Assembly: GCA_023525975.1 (NCBI GenBank)
Contig: CM042018.1
Coordinates: 106,260,001 to 106,324,000 of the forward strand
DNA length: 64,000 nucleotides
Origin: Smallanthus sonchifolius
Lineage: Eukaryota; Streptophyta; Magnoliopsida; Asterales; Asteraceae
Reading direction: 5' to 3'
Shown here: in pieces, positions 20,158 to 31,689 of the stretch
Layout: each line of letters begins with the position of its first letter
Position numbering within the stretch: position 1 is the first letter of the stretch
Made by a program: the position numbers and the translations under genes
The notes under the pieces: model-generated
The model's input: only the letters and a program-made list of their open reading frames with translations
Told to the model about the DNA's origin: nothing
The model's database searches: none

Positions 20158-21735
20158 TCAGTAATGAGTCTTCAGATCTTTATACATCTTGTTTGCACCA
20201 GGATGCATGAAATATCTTAACTTATGTGCTTCATTTAATACCTTCTCTTGAATATCTCCCAGCTTAGGAATCCAGATTCTTTGCTCGAATCTCATGATTC
20301 CGTCATCTCTTTTGAATAACAACTTCTGTTTCCCAACCATACGTTCTTTCTTGATATTCTCTTCTTCTAATGCTTTTGGTTGGATTTCCTTGATTTGCTC
20401 TATTAAGTCTAATTTCAAGTCTAATCGTAGTGCTTTTACTTTAATTGGTTGGCTTCGTTCCTTCCGACTTAAAGCATCTGCCACTACATTAGCTTTCCCG
20501 GGATGGTATTTAATTTCACAGTCGTAGTCGTTGATGAGTTCCATCCATCTCCTTTGTCTCATATTTAAATCCTTCTAATTAAAAATATGTCGGAGGCTTT
20601 TGTGGTCTGAATATATCACACATTTGGTACCATACAGATAGTGTCTCCAAACCTTTAGAGCAAACACTATGGCACCAAGTTCAAGATCATGTGTAGTATA
20701 GTTCTTCTCATGAACTTTAAGTTGGCGTGATGCGTAGGCAATAACCTTGTCTTGCTGCATAAACACACAACCCAGACCAGTTCGGGAAGCGTCACAATAG
20801 ATGAAAAAATCATCATTTCCCTCGGGTAGTGATACGATCGATGCATGGGTAAGTTTATCTTTGAGAATATTGAACGCCTCTTCTTGTTTCGTACTCCATT
20901 CAAACTTTGCTTCTTTCTGAGTTAAAGCAGTTAAAGGTGTAGCAATTTTAGAGAAGTCTTTAATAAATCTTCTGTAGTAACCGGCTAATCCAAGAAAGCT
21001 TCTAATTTCTGTCGGAGTCTTTGGGGCTTCCCATTTCATAACTTCTTCAATCTTACTTAGGTCCACTTGTATTCCACGCTCGTTCACAACGTGCCCAAGA
21101 AATTGTACTTCTTGTTTCCAAAATTCGCATTTGGAAATCTTAGCATATAATCTTTCTTTTCTTAGGGTTTCCAGAATGATCTTGAGATGTTTAGCATGTT
21201 CTTCTTGGCTTCGGGAATAAATAAGAATATCATCGATAAAAACGATGACGAATTTGTCAAGGAATGGTTTACAGACTCGATTCATTAAGTCCATAAATGC
21301 TGTGGGGGTATTTGTTAGACCGAATGACATGACCAGGAATTCATAATGGCCGTATCAGGTCCTGAAAGCAGTTTTAGGTACGTCCTCTTCTTGTACCTTC
21401 AACTGATGATATCCTGATCTAAGATCGATTTTTGAGAATTACTTGGCTCCTTGTAGCTGATCGAATAGATCATCTATTCTAGGCAATGGATATCTGTTCT
21501 TGACAGTTAGCTTGTTTAATTCCCGATAATCAATGCACATCCTCATGCTCCCATCTTTCTTCTTTACGAATAGTATCGGTGCTCCCCAAGGTGAAGTGCT
21601 AGGATGAATGAACCCTTTGTCTAAGAGTTCTTGGATTTGTTTCATCGGTTTTTTTAATTCAGAAGGAGCTAGACGATAAGGGGACTTTGCAATAGGCTTA
21701 GCTCCATGAATGAGTTCAATTTGGAATTCGATTTA
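20158..21735 (-). pseudogene. Element C reverse transcriptase and RNase H
   Basis: The RT N-terminus (21439-21645) has [20 protein letters not shown] and [20 protein letters not shown]. The palm (20575-21330) has the catalytic [12 protein letters not shown], then [11 protein letters not shown] and [13 protein letters not shown]. RNase H follows with [31 protein letters not shown] and [12 protein letters not shown]. The frame 20158-20562 finishes RNase H (HPGKANVVADALSRK) and starts the integrase zinc finger. Stops at 21733, 21439, 21355-21357, 20575 and 20158 interrupt one otherwise continuous reading frame. The catalytic residues are retained. Confidence 0.92.
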
Positions 21736-22351
21736 ACGATCGGGTGGAAGTCCGTGTAATTCTTCCGGAAAGATATCCGGGTGATCACAGACTACAAGAA
21801 TATCTGCAATCTGTCCTTCAGGTTTAACGTTTAGGGCATGGAGTATGAAGATACCGTCTCCCTTAATAATTTCTTTCTTAGCTTTTGCAATGGAAATTAT
21901 TTCAATCCTATTGTTATCGCTATCACCCTGAATCATCAAACTAGTTTCATCTGGTCTCTTAATCTTGACCGTTCTCCGGTCACAATCAATCTGGGCCTGG
22001 TATTGGTTTAACCAATACATCCCTAGGATAACCTCATATTCATTCAAGTTCATTGGCATTAGCGTAACTAATACCTTATTGTCACCAAAATTGATGACAC
22101 AATCAGGATATGATTCGGTTATCCTAATCTATTCGCCACTAGCTGTTTCAACGACGTAGGCATTAATAAGTGGAATCGGTCTTACGCCTAAATATGGGGT
22201 AAATGCACATGAAACAAAACTTCTATTTGCCCCCGTATCAAATAAAATCTTGGCGTAAATATTATTAACTAAGAAAGTACCTGCTACCTCCTTAGCTTTT
22301 TTTCTGTTCATTTCCACTTCCTAAGACGAACACTCGTCCTGTTCCTTTATT
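21736..22351 (-). pseudogene. Element C aspartic protease
   Basis: The segment 22129-22317 carries the active-site motif ILFDTGANRSFVS intact. After a stop at 22129-22131 the frame goes on to NEYEVILGMYWLNQYQAQIDC, the second retropepsin landmark (21733-22059). It lies directly between gag and RT, as in chromoviruses. A stop at the gag boundary (22352) separates it from gag. Confidence 0.85.
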
Positions 22352-23551
22352 CTAACTACCTATTATCTGTTTAGGTGGTTTAGGACAAGAAGTCCTATAA
22401 TGCCCTATCTCTCCACAATTAAAGCATTTAACATTTGGGCATTGAGTTGCCAAATGGCCAAACTTCTGACAAGTCTGGCATTTCATTCCCTGATTGGCTC
22501 TATCAGGGTTGGGATTAAATCCTCCTCTTCTGGGAAACTTACTATTTCCCGGTTTGAATTTGTAAACAACTTCTTCAAGTTTCCTCTTGTGATCGGTCTT
22601 TGGTGGCTCTTGGGCTGCCACCTCATCATACATTATCGCACTCTTTTCAACGGCCGTATCTATTGTCTCGGGTGAGATGGATTTTACTAAGGTACGAACC
22701 TTAGGAGGTAAACCTTGGACATAACATTTAATTCTTCTTGATTCGGGAGTAACCAAATGTGGCACCAGCTTAGCCATTTCATTGAACTTGGTTGTGTACT
22801 CTTGATGAGTCATGGTTCCGGCTTCAAACCGCAGAAATTCAGCTTCAATCTTGTCCACAGCATTTTGTGGACAGTATCTCTTCACAATCAAAGACTTGAG
22901 ATCTTCCCAAGTCATTCTATCAGTCACAGCTTCTCCTTTCGTCTGTTTGACTGATTCCCACCAGTCAAGGGCCTCTTCTTCAAATGAATGGACAACAAAC
23001 TTCACAGCTTGGTCTGATCTACATTCACTCATCTTTATCACAACTTCCATAGATGTGATCCACTACAAAGCTGTAATGGCATCCTTCTTTCCATTGAATG
23101 GTTTGGGATGGCAGTTACTGAAATTCTTGTAGTTACATCCGTGGCCATGAATTCTAGTGCTCTGGTTCGTTATCCCAATTGTTTCGTAAGTTCGGGTGGT
23201 TCCTATATTGTTTCCTACCGGAGTAGCATTAAGATTGCCTTCTGTTCTTGGAACAGCATCACTTGTTCCTTCATTTCGGTTTCCCAGACTGCTTTGATTC
23301 TCCTTTCTCCTAAGAGCATCATCCAGGATTCCAGGTAAAGTTGTTCGAAGCACACAGGTGACCTCAGATGCCACCGCTCCTTGAAATTGTGTTTCAGTCA
23401 TAATGACTTCTTCCACCGGTTGCTCAGGTTCAGCATTCATATTTACGTTATCATTTGGATTGGGGTTTGTATCTGTCGTGTTGCGAGTACGAGACCTAGT
23501 GTTAGGTATTCTACCCCTGCCTCTTCCTCGTCCTCTACCACGTCCTGTCAT
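22352..23551 (-). pseudogene. Element C gag with two CCHC zinc knuckles
   Basis: It starts MTGRGRGRGRGRGRIPN (Arg-Gly rich), then an acidic linker and the capsid-type domain FVVHSFEEEALDWWESVKQ, WEDLKSLIVKRYCPQ and RRIKCYVQGLPPKVRTLV. Two nucleocapsid knuckles follow: CQTCQKFGHLATQC and CFNCGEIGHYRTSC, both intact C-x2-C-x4-H-x4-C. A single TAG at 23063-23065 is the only break across about 400 codons. Gag forms the virus-like particle and binds element RNA. Confidence 0.93.
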
Positions 23552-23790
23552 TGGTACCTACACACAGATGTATATCATTAGAATTCGTATAACCGGTCAT
23601 AATCCAGAAATTCATAAATTAACAATATTTGGCCAAAAATGTCTTTAATTATCTGATTTCTAAGTATTTCCCGTTATAGGTCGTACTGAATGTATACACC
23701 TGACTTATCCTGAGGCATTCTAGACTAATATTAGAGTCCTAGTTTAAGTCTAGATACTATTCATGTAGCATCTAAATCCCTTAAACCGAG

Positions 23791-23803
23791 GCTCCGATAC
23801 CAA
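23791..23803 (-). promoter_or_regulatory. Element C primer-binding site (initiator tRNA-Met type)
   Basis: The minus strand just inside the 5' LTR reads TTGGTATCGGAGC, one base from the common TGGTATCAGAGC complement of initiator tRNA-Met. Confidence 0.85.
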
Positions 23804-23805
23804 TT

Positions 23806-25198
23806 TGTCATGCCCGTAACACAGGACAGTCATCTAACCAGAGTAGTACCTCCAACAGAGATGTTCCTAGGAAAGAACGTCGGGTCTAGGAGATTTTTAT
23901 ACACCGTCCTTTCCTAGACAGAACATTCCATTTTTCAGATAACTACATACCGGTCAGAAGGTCGCCTTCTAGTTACGGTGACGTTAATATAAAAAACACA
24001 CAGCGGAAGACTAAATCGTAACTTCTATTAACATTAAAACATTGTTTACATAATGGTTAACAAAAGTTACATCATCCGTTCCTAACAAGGAACGAGTCAT
24101 TCGGGACTTATAGTTTCAGGCATGCTCATCATCTGGATCATTCATCTTTTCATTCTAGTCCTGGAAATGCCTCATCTATTGTCTACCTGTGATGCGTTCA
24201 AAAACATTTGATAAAACATGGGTCAGCACAAAGCTGGTAAATTCATAAACTAAAATAGTTTATTAAAATGACCCGCCGAAGTATCTTGAACAAATTCATG
24301 GGCTTCAACACCCAAATTCATAGATAACTATGAACAATCATTCAGTCTATATATAACCAAAAACCGTTCCACGGGTCTTGTCCAACATGCCGTTCCACTT
24401 GCAAGTGAAATACAATAAGCGCTTAGAATACGTTATATATAAACAATCAGTACAATCGTTTCAAGATATTCAAAATATTTCATAAATCAATCATGCTATA
24501 CAAAGTCATGAAAGGGTTCATGCATCACAGTTTAAGAACTCACCTCGGCAGTATTTCGGCTTAGTAATCAATAATGTGGGAATCACCTCGGGCAGAGCTC
24601 CTATATAATCATAATATTACTTAATCATATAATCCTAGCTTAATGATTCATAACCAAAGCTTAATGGGGGGGGGGGGGTCAGAACCTTACCTCAGTACTA
24701 TCTACAGCAATTTGGAGTCAAAACGTTGGAAACCGGACTCTCGTACGCGAACAGGGGCTCGGGATTGGATCTCCAGAGTATGTGTGTGTGTGTGTAGGAA
24801 GGTGTAATTGTGTGTGAGAAATGGCTAGAATCGATCATCTATTTATAGGGCCAAGTTCCACCCGTAGCGGACCGCTATGCTAGGTGGTGGCGGTCCGCCA
24901 CCCTTGTGGCGGCTTATTTAGCTTGACGTGTCCATAGCGGACCGTTACGGTCTGGCTTAGCGGTCCGCCACCCCTTCCACGTGTTGATTTCTGATCGGTG
25001 AGTCACCGGGGCACGTGTCATCTCCCTAGAGTTTCCTTAGTCAACACATAGCGGACCGCTAAGGTCCTGGGTAGCGGTCCGCTACCCTTTTGATTTTCAG
25101 AATTTTCATTTTATGTCCTTGAACTTCGATTATTCACATTTCCACCCTTCAACTCTAAAATTTGACAAGTTTTTATTACGAATTTTCGAGGCGTTACA
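23806..25198 (-). repeat. Element C 5' LTR
   Basis: 1,393 bp. A minus-strand TATAAATAG box lies at about 24838-24847 with a palindrome array at 24866-25083. A run of 13 G at 24666-24678 corresponds to six G in the partner LTR (18418-18423). TSD GCAAA follows at 25199. Confidence 0.92.
24866..25083. repeat. palindrome array upstream of the TATA box (5' LTR of C)
   Basis: AGCGGACCGCT at 24866-24876, GGCGGTCCGCC at 24889-24899, then further copies near 24936, 24959, 25048 and 25073, some with one mismatch. It is the orthologue of 18605-18835. Confidence 0.82.
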
Positions 25199-25203
25199 GC
25201 AAA

Positions 25204-25947
25204 GAATGCTATGACATCCTGAAGAAGAACAAGATATTCGAATGGGAAGAGAAGCATGAACAAGCACTCCAATCATTAAAGGAATACTTGTCATCGGCTC
25301 CTCTATTAATGAAACCAGAAAACGGCAAACCATTATCCCTGTACTTGGCGGTATCCGGAAATGCTGTAAGTGCCGTCCTAGTCAAGGATCATGAAGGACA
25401 GCAACATCTCGTATACTATGTAAGTAAAAGCTTGCTAGCAGCAGAGACAAGGTACTCTCATTTAGAAAAAATAATCTTAGCTTTAATAATGGCATCCACT
25501 AAACTCAGACATTATTTTGAAACTCATGCTATTCATGTTAAGACTAATTATCCTATTAAGCATGTCTTGAGAAAGCAAGAGATGTCATGAAGAATGGCTA
25601 AGTGGTCAGTCAAACTCAGCGCCTATGACCTTGTATATGAACCTAGAACAACAATAAAGTTTCAGTCACTTGCGGACTTTGTGGCTGATTTCAGCAGTGA
25701 CATCCAACACGAAGCAGACCTTGAAGTTCAACAATTGGAAGAATCCAAGGATAAGTGGACATTGTTCACTGACGGTGCATCAAATGTAAGAGGAACATGT
25801 CTAGGCATCATACTGAAATCGCCACAAGGGGACATAATACCCCAATCCATAAGTTGTGAGTTCCAGGCAACAAATAATGAAGCAGAATATGAAGCACTGA
25901 TAGCAGGATTGCAACTAGCCAGAGATATGGAAATCAGTTATCTCTAG
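25204..25947 (+). pseudogene. Element B RT connection and RNase H
   Basis: Right after element C the plus strand resumes with NKIFEWEEKHEQALQSLKEY, LYLAVSGNAVSAVLVKDHEG and VYYVSKSLLAAETRYSHLEK (to 25590, stop). The next frame (25594-25947) holds DLVYEPRTTIKFQSLADFVADF and the RNase H FTDGASNVRGTCLGI, EAEYEALIAGL. Stops at 25588 and 25945 break it. The matching protein in element A is at 10888-11555. Confidence 0.88.
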
Positions 25948-27482
25948 GTATACGTAGATTCATTGTTAATTGCTAACCATTTCAATGTCTCATATACAGT
26001 TAAAGGCGAGAAGTTAGCTAAATATCTCGTGATAGTTAAAAAATTATCCATAGAATTTGAAATGTTCAGCATTACACAGGTACCTAGGGAATATAATGCT
26101 GAGTCTGATGCCTTAGCAAACCTTGATTCGGCTCTTAAAAGACTAGAAGGTATTAAAATACCTATCATACATATTTTGAGGCTAGAAATTGAGAAAATAG
26201 ATGAAGTGTCCAACACAGAAGAAGATACTCGGGATCTTGAACCTAGTCGAGGATCCTGGATCCTACCCATTAAAAAATACTTGCAGGATGGTGAGATCCC
26301 ACATGACGAAAAGAATCACAGGGCTTTTCGCATAAGGGTATCTCGTTTTATAATTTTGCACAATGTTTTGTATAGAAAATCTATTGCAGGTCCATACTTA
26401 AGATGCTTGGAGGATCCTGAAACTCAAGAAGTCTTAAGAGATATACATGAAGGTGACTGTGGTAATCACACTGGCGGCAGAGCATTATTCTCGAGGATCC
26501 TGAGGACAGGATACTACTGGCCTACTATGAGAAAAGATGCTATAACTTATTTCCAGAAATGTGATGCTTGCCAAAGACACAACATACTCCATCAACCAGC
26601 TGAACCTTTATATCCAATCATCTCTCCATGGCCATTCATGAAATGGGGAATGGATATAGTCGGCAAACTTCCCAAAGCACCAGGAGGAAAGGTATTCATG
26701 TTGGCAATGACAGATTACTTCTCCAAATGGATAAAAGCTGAGGCATTTGTCCAAGTTAGAGAAAAAAAAGTCATCTCCTTCATCAATCGCAACATCCTAA
26801 CAAGATTCGGGATCCTGGCAGAGATAGTATGTGATAATGGATCTCAGTTCATCGGTAAGAGAACAACTAACTTTAGTGCCAGTTGGGGGATCAAAATGAT
26901 AACCTCCACCCCGTACATCTTTAAGTGAATGGACAGGCGCAATCCAACAACAAGATCATCATAAACAACCTCAAGAAGAGATTGGGAGCCAAGAAAGGAA
27001 GATGGGCCGAAGAGCTACCATTCGCACTTTGGGCAGATAGGACAACCACAAAGAATGCAACATGTCAAACTCCATTTTAATTGGTGTTTGGTACAGAATC
27101 CATGATCCCTACAGAGATGGTTATCCCTACTGCCAGAACCAATCTCCAAACTCCTGAAACCAACAGCGAAGTTGTTGCTCACGATCTTGACACTATGGAT
27201 AGGAATCTTGCCAAAGTTCGTATTGCGGCTTATCAACAAAGGATAACAAAGTCATACAACAAGAACATAAGGATCAAAAGACTCCAAGTAGGTGACTTAG
27301 TATTGAGAAAAGCATTTCAAAATACTACCAATCCCAGCGATGGAAAGCTTGCACCAAAATGGGAAGGCCCTAACTTAATTGATTCAGAAGCAGGCAAGGG
27401 CGCTTATTGGCTAGCCACTTTGGAAGGAGATATCCTGCCAAGATCCTGGAATGCTATCCATCTCAAAGCCTATTTCATGTAA
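25948..27482 (+). pseudogene. Element B integrase, frameshifted
   Basis: The frame 25963-26928 carries the end of RNase H, the zinc finger [11 protein letters not shown]...CDACQRHN, the core WGMDIVGKL and CDNGSQF. It ends in STPYIFK, where a one-base loss shifts the frame. Downstream the DNA of the third catalytic site would read GQAQSNNK, so the catalytic Glu has also become Gln. The C-terminal part resumes at 27081-27482 ([39 protein letters not shown]). It is about 90 percent alike to element A's integrase by eye. Confidence 0.9.
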
Positions 27483-27607
27483 GTTAGAACTTAAATTTCT
27501 AACTTGAATTGGTATGTCTACCATTCCCAATTGTTTTTATCTTTATTACTCCTTTATAAAGGTACTGACTTGAGTGTCGGAGGGGTGTTAGCCATGCTAA
27601 CACCCAC
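27483..27607 (+). other. Element B pol-aORF spacer, left piece
   Basis: It contains CTTTATAAAGG, then ACTTGAGTGTCGGAGGGG, then the hairpin GGGTGTTAGC-CAT-GCTAACACCC (27583-27605), matching element A at about 9281-9320 in reverse orientation. Element D is inserted exactly at the hairpin's right edge (TSD CCCAC, 27603-27607). The spacer resumes at 52607. Confidence 0.75.
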
Positions 27608-28034
27608 TATTAGTCCACCCGATCTGCTATACTTCAAGCAATCCAATAACCGACTTATTCCTAGAAAGGCGGAAACAATCCAAGAGAATCAAATATCGAA
27701 ACCGACAGATCAAACACCGAAATGAGAATAATACGCCATCGACACAAGATAATCACAAATCTTCACTTTTATTAACAAAAGATCCTGATTACAGAACTCG
27801 GACTAATCACATTTAGCACCATACAGAAGACCACAAATCTGATCAAAATTCTAACTCTACAACATTCAAAACAAGACATATTTATAATGCAAAGTTCTCG
27901 TCCAAAAACTCTGCCGTCCGAAAACTATTTCGATCGAAAACGTTTTCGATCGAGAAAGTTTTTGTCCGAAAACTTTACACTTGTACAATTTTCAAACTAA
28001 GAACTTGAATTCGATGGACTACTAGGTTCCAACA
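27608..28034 (-). repeat. Element D 3' LTR
   Basis: 427 bp, TATTAG...TTCCAACA on the plus strand; the expected initial TG is mutated to TA. A minus-strand TATAAATATG box lies at about 27880. It contains TTTCGATCGAAA-type motifs at 27900-27975. Confidence 0.9.
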
Positions 28035-28055
28035 ATCTCCCCCTAGTCCATTGAA

Positions 28056-30902
28056 TTACAAGTCTTCTGTCTTGTCAGTATCATGCTTTGTCTCTGTCTT
28101 TACCTTCTTAGCATCCAGATCCTGCAAGCGTTTCTTTATGATTCTCGCTTCAGCTCTTAATGATAAACATCTTGAAACAACTCTCATATATAACTTAGCT
28201 TCATTAGTTATCATCAGGCTCATGTCACACTGGATAGTATTGTAATATAGAATCTTCAGATCTTCATCGGATAGGCTGAAAAGGTCCATTGGATCAAAGA
28301 TTCTAACTTCAGGAAAACCTCTTTGGATCAATTACTGCTTCATGTGTCCTGGAATCATAGAACCATCTGTCAAAATCCTTTATGAAGCTTTCTTTCTTGT
28401 CAGGAATGTATACAACAGTCACCATGTCAGCCGACTTGACTATGTATTTATACTTTGATTGATCATTTGTTCTGTATTTCTTTTTGATCTTTCTACACAC
28501 TGGAACTTGAGGTTTGAATGCTGTAAATCTATCTTGCCCACACTGATTCCTTAGAAACACCTCAAAATCAGAAGCTCTTGTGTTATTTGAAGAATTTATC
28601 AAGTTCAATCTACTTAGATCTCTTATATCCCATCTCGGTAATGTCTGTAACTTATGGCATGTATCAAAGTATTGAATGTCACCCACAACCCTTTTGATCA
28701 CGTACAATTTCTTCCCACTGTCATACTTCCACCATAGGATTAATCATGTCAAAGCCTTTCTTGGACTCCTTATTTTTTTGTGTAATTCTTTCAACACTAG
28801 ATGGAGTTTCACTTGTTTTCCACCACAAACTTTTGTCTATAGATTCTTTCTTTGTAGTTGATTCCTTTTTAGCTTCATCAGTTTCACTTTCTTTAAACAG
28901 TTCATCAAAAGGAATTCTTTCATAACCACTATATCCAATCTTCCAACCATATTTCCATCACCTTCAACATACGTCTGTTTTTCTTCATATTCATATTTTT
29001 CATAGACTTTGTTAGAATCTTCATCATCACTTGATTCTTTATCATTGGATCCACCACCACCAATTCCAGACCCATCACTGCTGCTGTCATCATCATCAGA
29101 CGGATCTTTATCACCCTTTTTGATATCAGTAATTATTACTTCCTCTTCCTCCTCTTTCTTCTCTTCCTCTTCCTCTTTCTCATCTTCTCCCTTCTCCTTC
29201 TTTTCATCATCAACCTCCATACCTTCACCTTGCTGATTAATCAGAGAATCGACATCAAACATGTCTTGTGAACCAAATAAATTAGCTCCAATGATTGGAG
29301 ACTCATTCTGTTGAGGAAGATTGGTTGTAGAAGGTCCTTCTTGATCTACATTTTCTTGCATAGGTTTAGCGGTAACATTCTCACCAGACACAGACATTTC
29401 GAGATGCTTCACAAGATCTTGTACAATACCTTGCAACTTGTTTAATTGAACTTGTTGTTGATCAAGTTGTTGTTGTTTCTTTGCATCACTAGTTCTCAAT
29501 TCCCTAATCTCTCTTTCATTAGAAGCTTCTCTGCTTTGTAAATTTGCAATTTGAGTTTTCAACTGACTTATAACATTTGCAGTTTCTTGAGTTGCAAAGT
29601 TTGCAAACTCTTCATCAATCAACTTGTAATCTTTAGAAACTTTCTGCTTAACAGGATCTGGTCTCTCTATTCCTTTTCCTTTGCCTGTATACCTCTGTGC
29701 CATAGTCTTCAATATTTTGAGTTCAGGCTCCTTGATCACGATACCCTTAAACGGAGGAGGTCTAGAAGGCACGTTCTTTTTAACTTCAATTTCTTTTCTC
29801 TTGAGTGGAGATTTTGTTGCAGTAGCTGGAACTTCAAGTGTTTTGACTTGAGAATCATATTGAACCTTCTCTGATTTTTTCACTGGTTCATTCTCTTTCA
29901 CATTCCCTTCGTTATCAACTTTCTTTGCACTAACTTCAGGTTGTTCTTGAACATTTTCAGTATTTACCGGTTGTTCACCTTCTTGATTAACTTGTACTGC
30001 AACACCATCACCACCATCACCACCTTCACCACCATCACCCCTTTCATCGCCATCATCATTACCATCATTATCTTCAACTCCACTACTCAAAATATCGTCA
30101 GCTTCATCATCTATTCCAAATTCAGGATCAGGATTTTCTTCAAGCATGTTTTGAAATAATAGAGTAACTTGACCAGAAAACTTGCTTTTCTTTCTTATTG
30201 TGTTCATGCTGCTGAATATGGTCTCAGACATATGCTCCAAAGGCAATTCAACTCCATCATTTGGTAGATCTGGTAGTAGAGTATTGATTATCATTTGTAA
30301 GAATCTCAGATAAAGCAAAAACTTGTTATTCTGCCTTGGTCCTACAAAGTTGTTGATCATTGCTTCAAATATCATTCTTGAAAAATTGAATCTTTGGTGA
30401 GTCGCCAGACAAACTAAAGCACAACTGAACACCTCGCCTATCTGATCAAATGCTCATGTTCTTGGTCCTAGACAGTGAATAAAGACATGCACCAAGTATC
30501 TCCACTGATTCCCTTACAAGGTCTTCGTCACTTGTCTTCTTGGAAAGTCACCTTCATATCTCATAGTTTGTATAATATGTGAAACACGAGTGTAGCCGAT
30601 TCTATACGGAAAGTTAACATTGTATCTGAAATTCAATGCCTCTCGGATAACTTGTTCATCCACTCTAATTTTCTTCCCGCCAACTATACTTTCAATCCAT
30701 ATATTCTTATTGACATGCTTGTATTCAACATTCTCCCAAAACTCTATGATATGTGTTTCGTTGACAGTAACTTGAGTAGATATGGCTGTAAGAATCCTCG
30801 ATTTGTTCAGAAAATGAACAATCTCCTCATACCCTCTTTATTTCCTAGTACTTGAAGTCAAACATGCACAAATGTTGTGCCGAGCATCAAACTTTAACCT
30901 AT
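28056..30902 (-). pseudogene. env-like additional ORF of element D
   Basis: After a likely splice acceptor (TTTGAGCAG just before 30902) the minus strand encodes, with three stops, a segment I recognise as a common Asteraceae copia-associated ORF: F-D-A-R-H-N-I, FWENVEYKHVNKNIWIES, VDEQVIREALNF. The 531-codon open frame (28837-30432) continues with ALVCLATHQRFNFSRMIFEA. It becomes strongly acidic, with a Gln/Leu coiled coil (KKQQQLDQQQVQLNKLQGIV) and a Glu/Lys-rich stretch. Frames 28309-28707 and 28056-28331 finish it. No clear membrane segment is seen. The position downstream of pol fits the env-like ORF of SIRE elements; the function is unproven. Confidence 0.65.
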
Positions 30903-30959
30903 TCATACCTGCTCAAACAAAACATCAAAAATTAGAAAATTTTGAAAATTTGCTAACTC

Positions 30960-31560
30960 CAAAGATTTCGGACGAAAAGTCCTGCTCAAAATCTTTTTCG
31001 ATCGAAAACTCAAACTAATGAAAATTTCAACTCAAAAGATTTCGGTCGAAAACTCCTTGTTCAAAAACCTTTTCGAACGAAAACACAATTTCTCAGCAAA
31101 ACTTAACTCCAGAGATTTCGAACGAAAACCCACTATCAAAAATCCATTTCGATCGAAAACGGATTCGATCGAAATCTTTTTCGGACAAATCAGAGTTATG
31201 ACTCTTCATTTTCATCCGAAAACAATTTTGATTCATTCAACAAAGATTTCAGACCAATCATAAAAGATTTCGGATGATTCAAGCCAGAAAAATTCTAACG
31301 CCATGGATCTATCCTATCTTACTCTATTGATTAAGAAAACGTACCTCAATGTCGAAACAATCGATGTCGCAAACAAACACACACTAACCGGGAGATTTCG
31401 CATGAAAACACAGCACTTGAACAAATTCATAAATTTAGCTCGAAAACTCAAAAATGGTGGTAAAACTGATTTCGATCGAGAAGTATGTATATATACGTTC
31501 AGAGATTTCAGACGAAAACAATTTCAGATGAACCAGATTTCGGACACATATTTTTCGGTT
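30960..31560. repeat. cluster of TTTCGATCGAAA-like motifs in element D
   Basis: At least eight copies of a near-palindrome TTTCG(A/G)(A/T)CGAAA occur, for example at about 30988, 31038, 31072, 31108, 31147, 31162 and 31468, with looser versions near 30966 and 31506. The same motif is in both LTRs and in the leader at 51800-51970. The ORFs at 31018-31263 and 31303-31671 run through this and are not credible genes. Confidence 0.75.
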
Positions 31561-31689
31561 GAAAACTTTGTACTTGCTAAAACTTTTATTAATCAATCCA
31601 ATCTCAATATCATTAATACATGTTTCAAAATGGTTTTCACAAACTTTATGTATACTAAACAGCAACTCTAGCACTATATAACACAAAGA

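Larger units (their letters stand above)
17558..25198 (-). mobile_element. Element C: Ty3/gypsy chromovirus, Tekay/Del-like, minus strand
   Basis: 7,641 bp with LTRs 17558-18940 and 23806-25198 (TGTCAyG...GCGTTACA on the plus strand) and TSD GCAAA at 17553-17557 and 25199-25203. The primer-binding site matches initiator tRNA-Met. On the minus strand gag, protease, RT, RNase H, integrase and a chromodomain-like tail follow in one nearly continuous frame interrupted by about nine stop codons. It is inserted in element B's RT-RNase H region. Confidence 0.95.

Noticed and set aside
29009..29236. 75-codon Ser-rich ORF
   Set aside because: Antisense shadow of the Asp/Glu-rich stretch of the env-like ORF.
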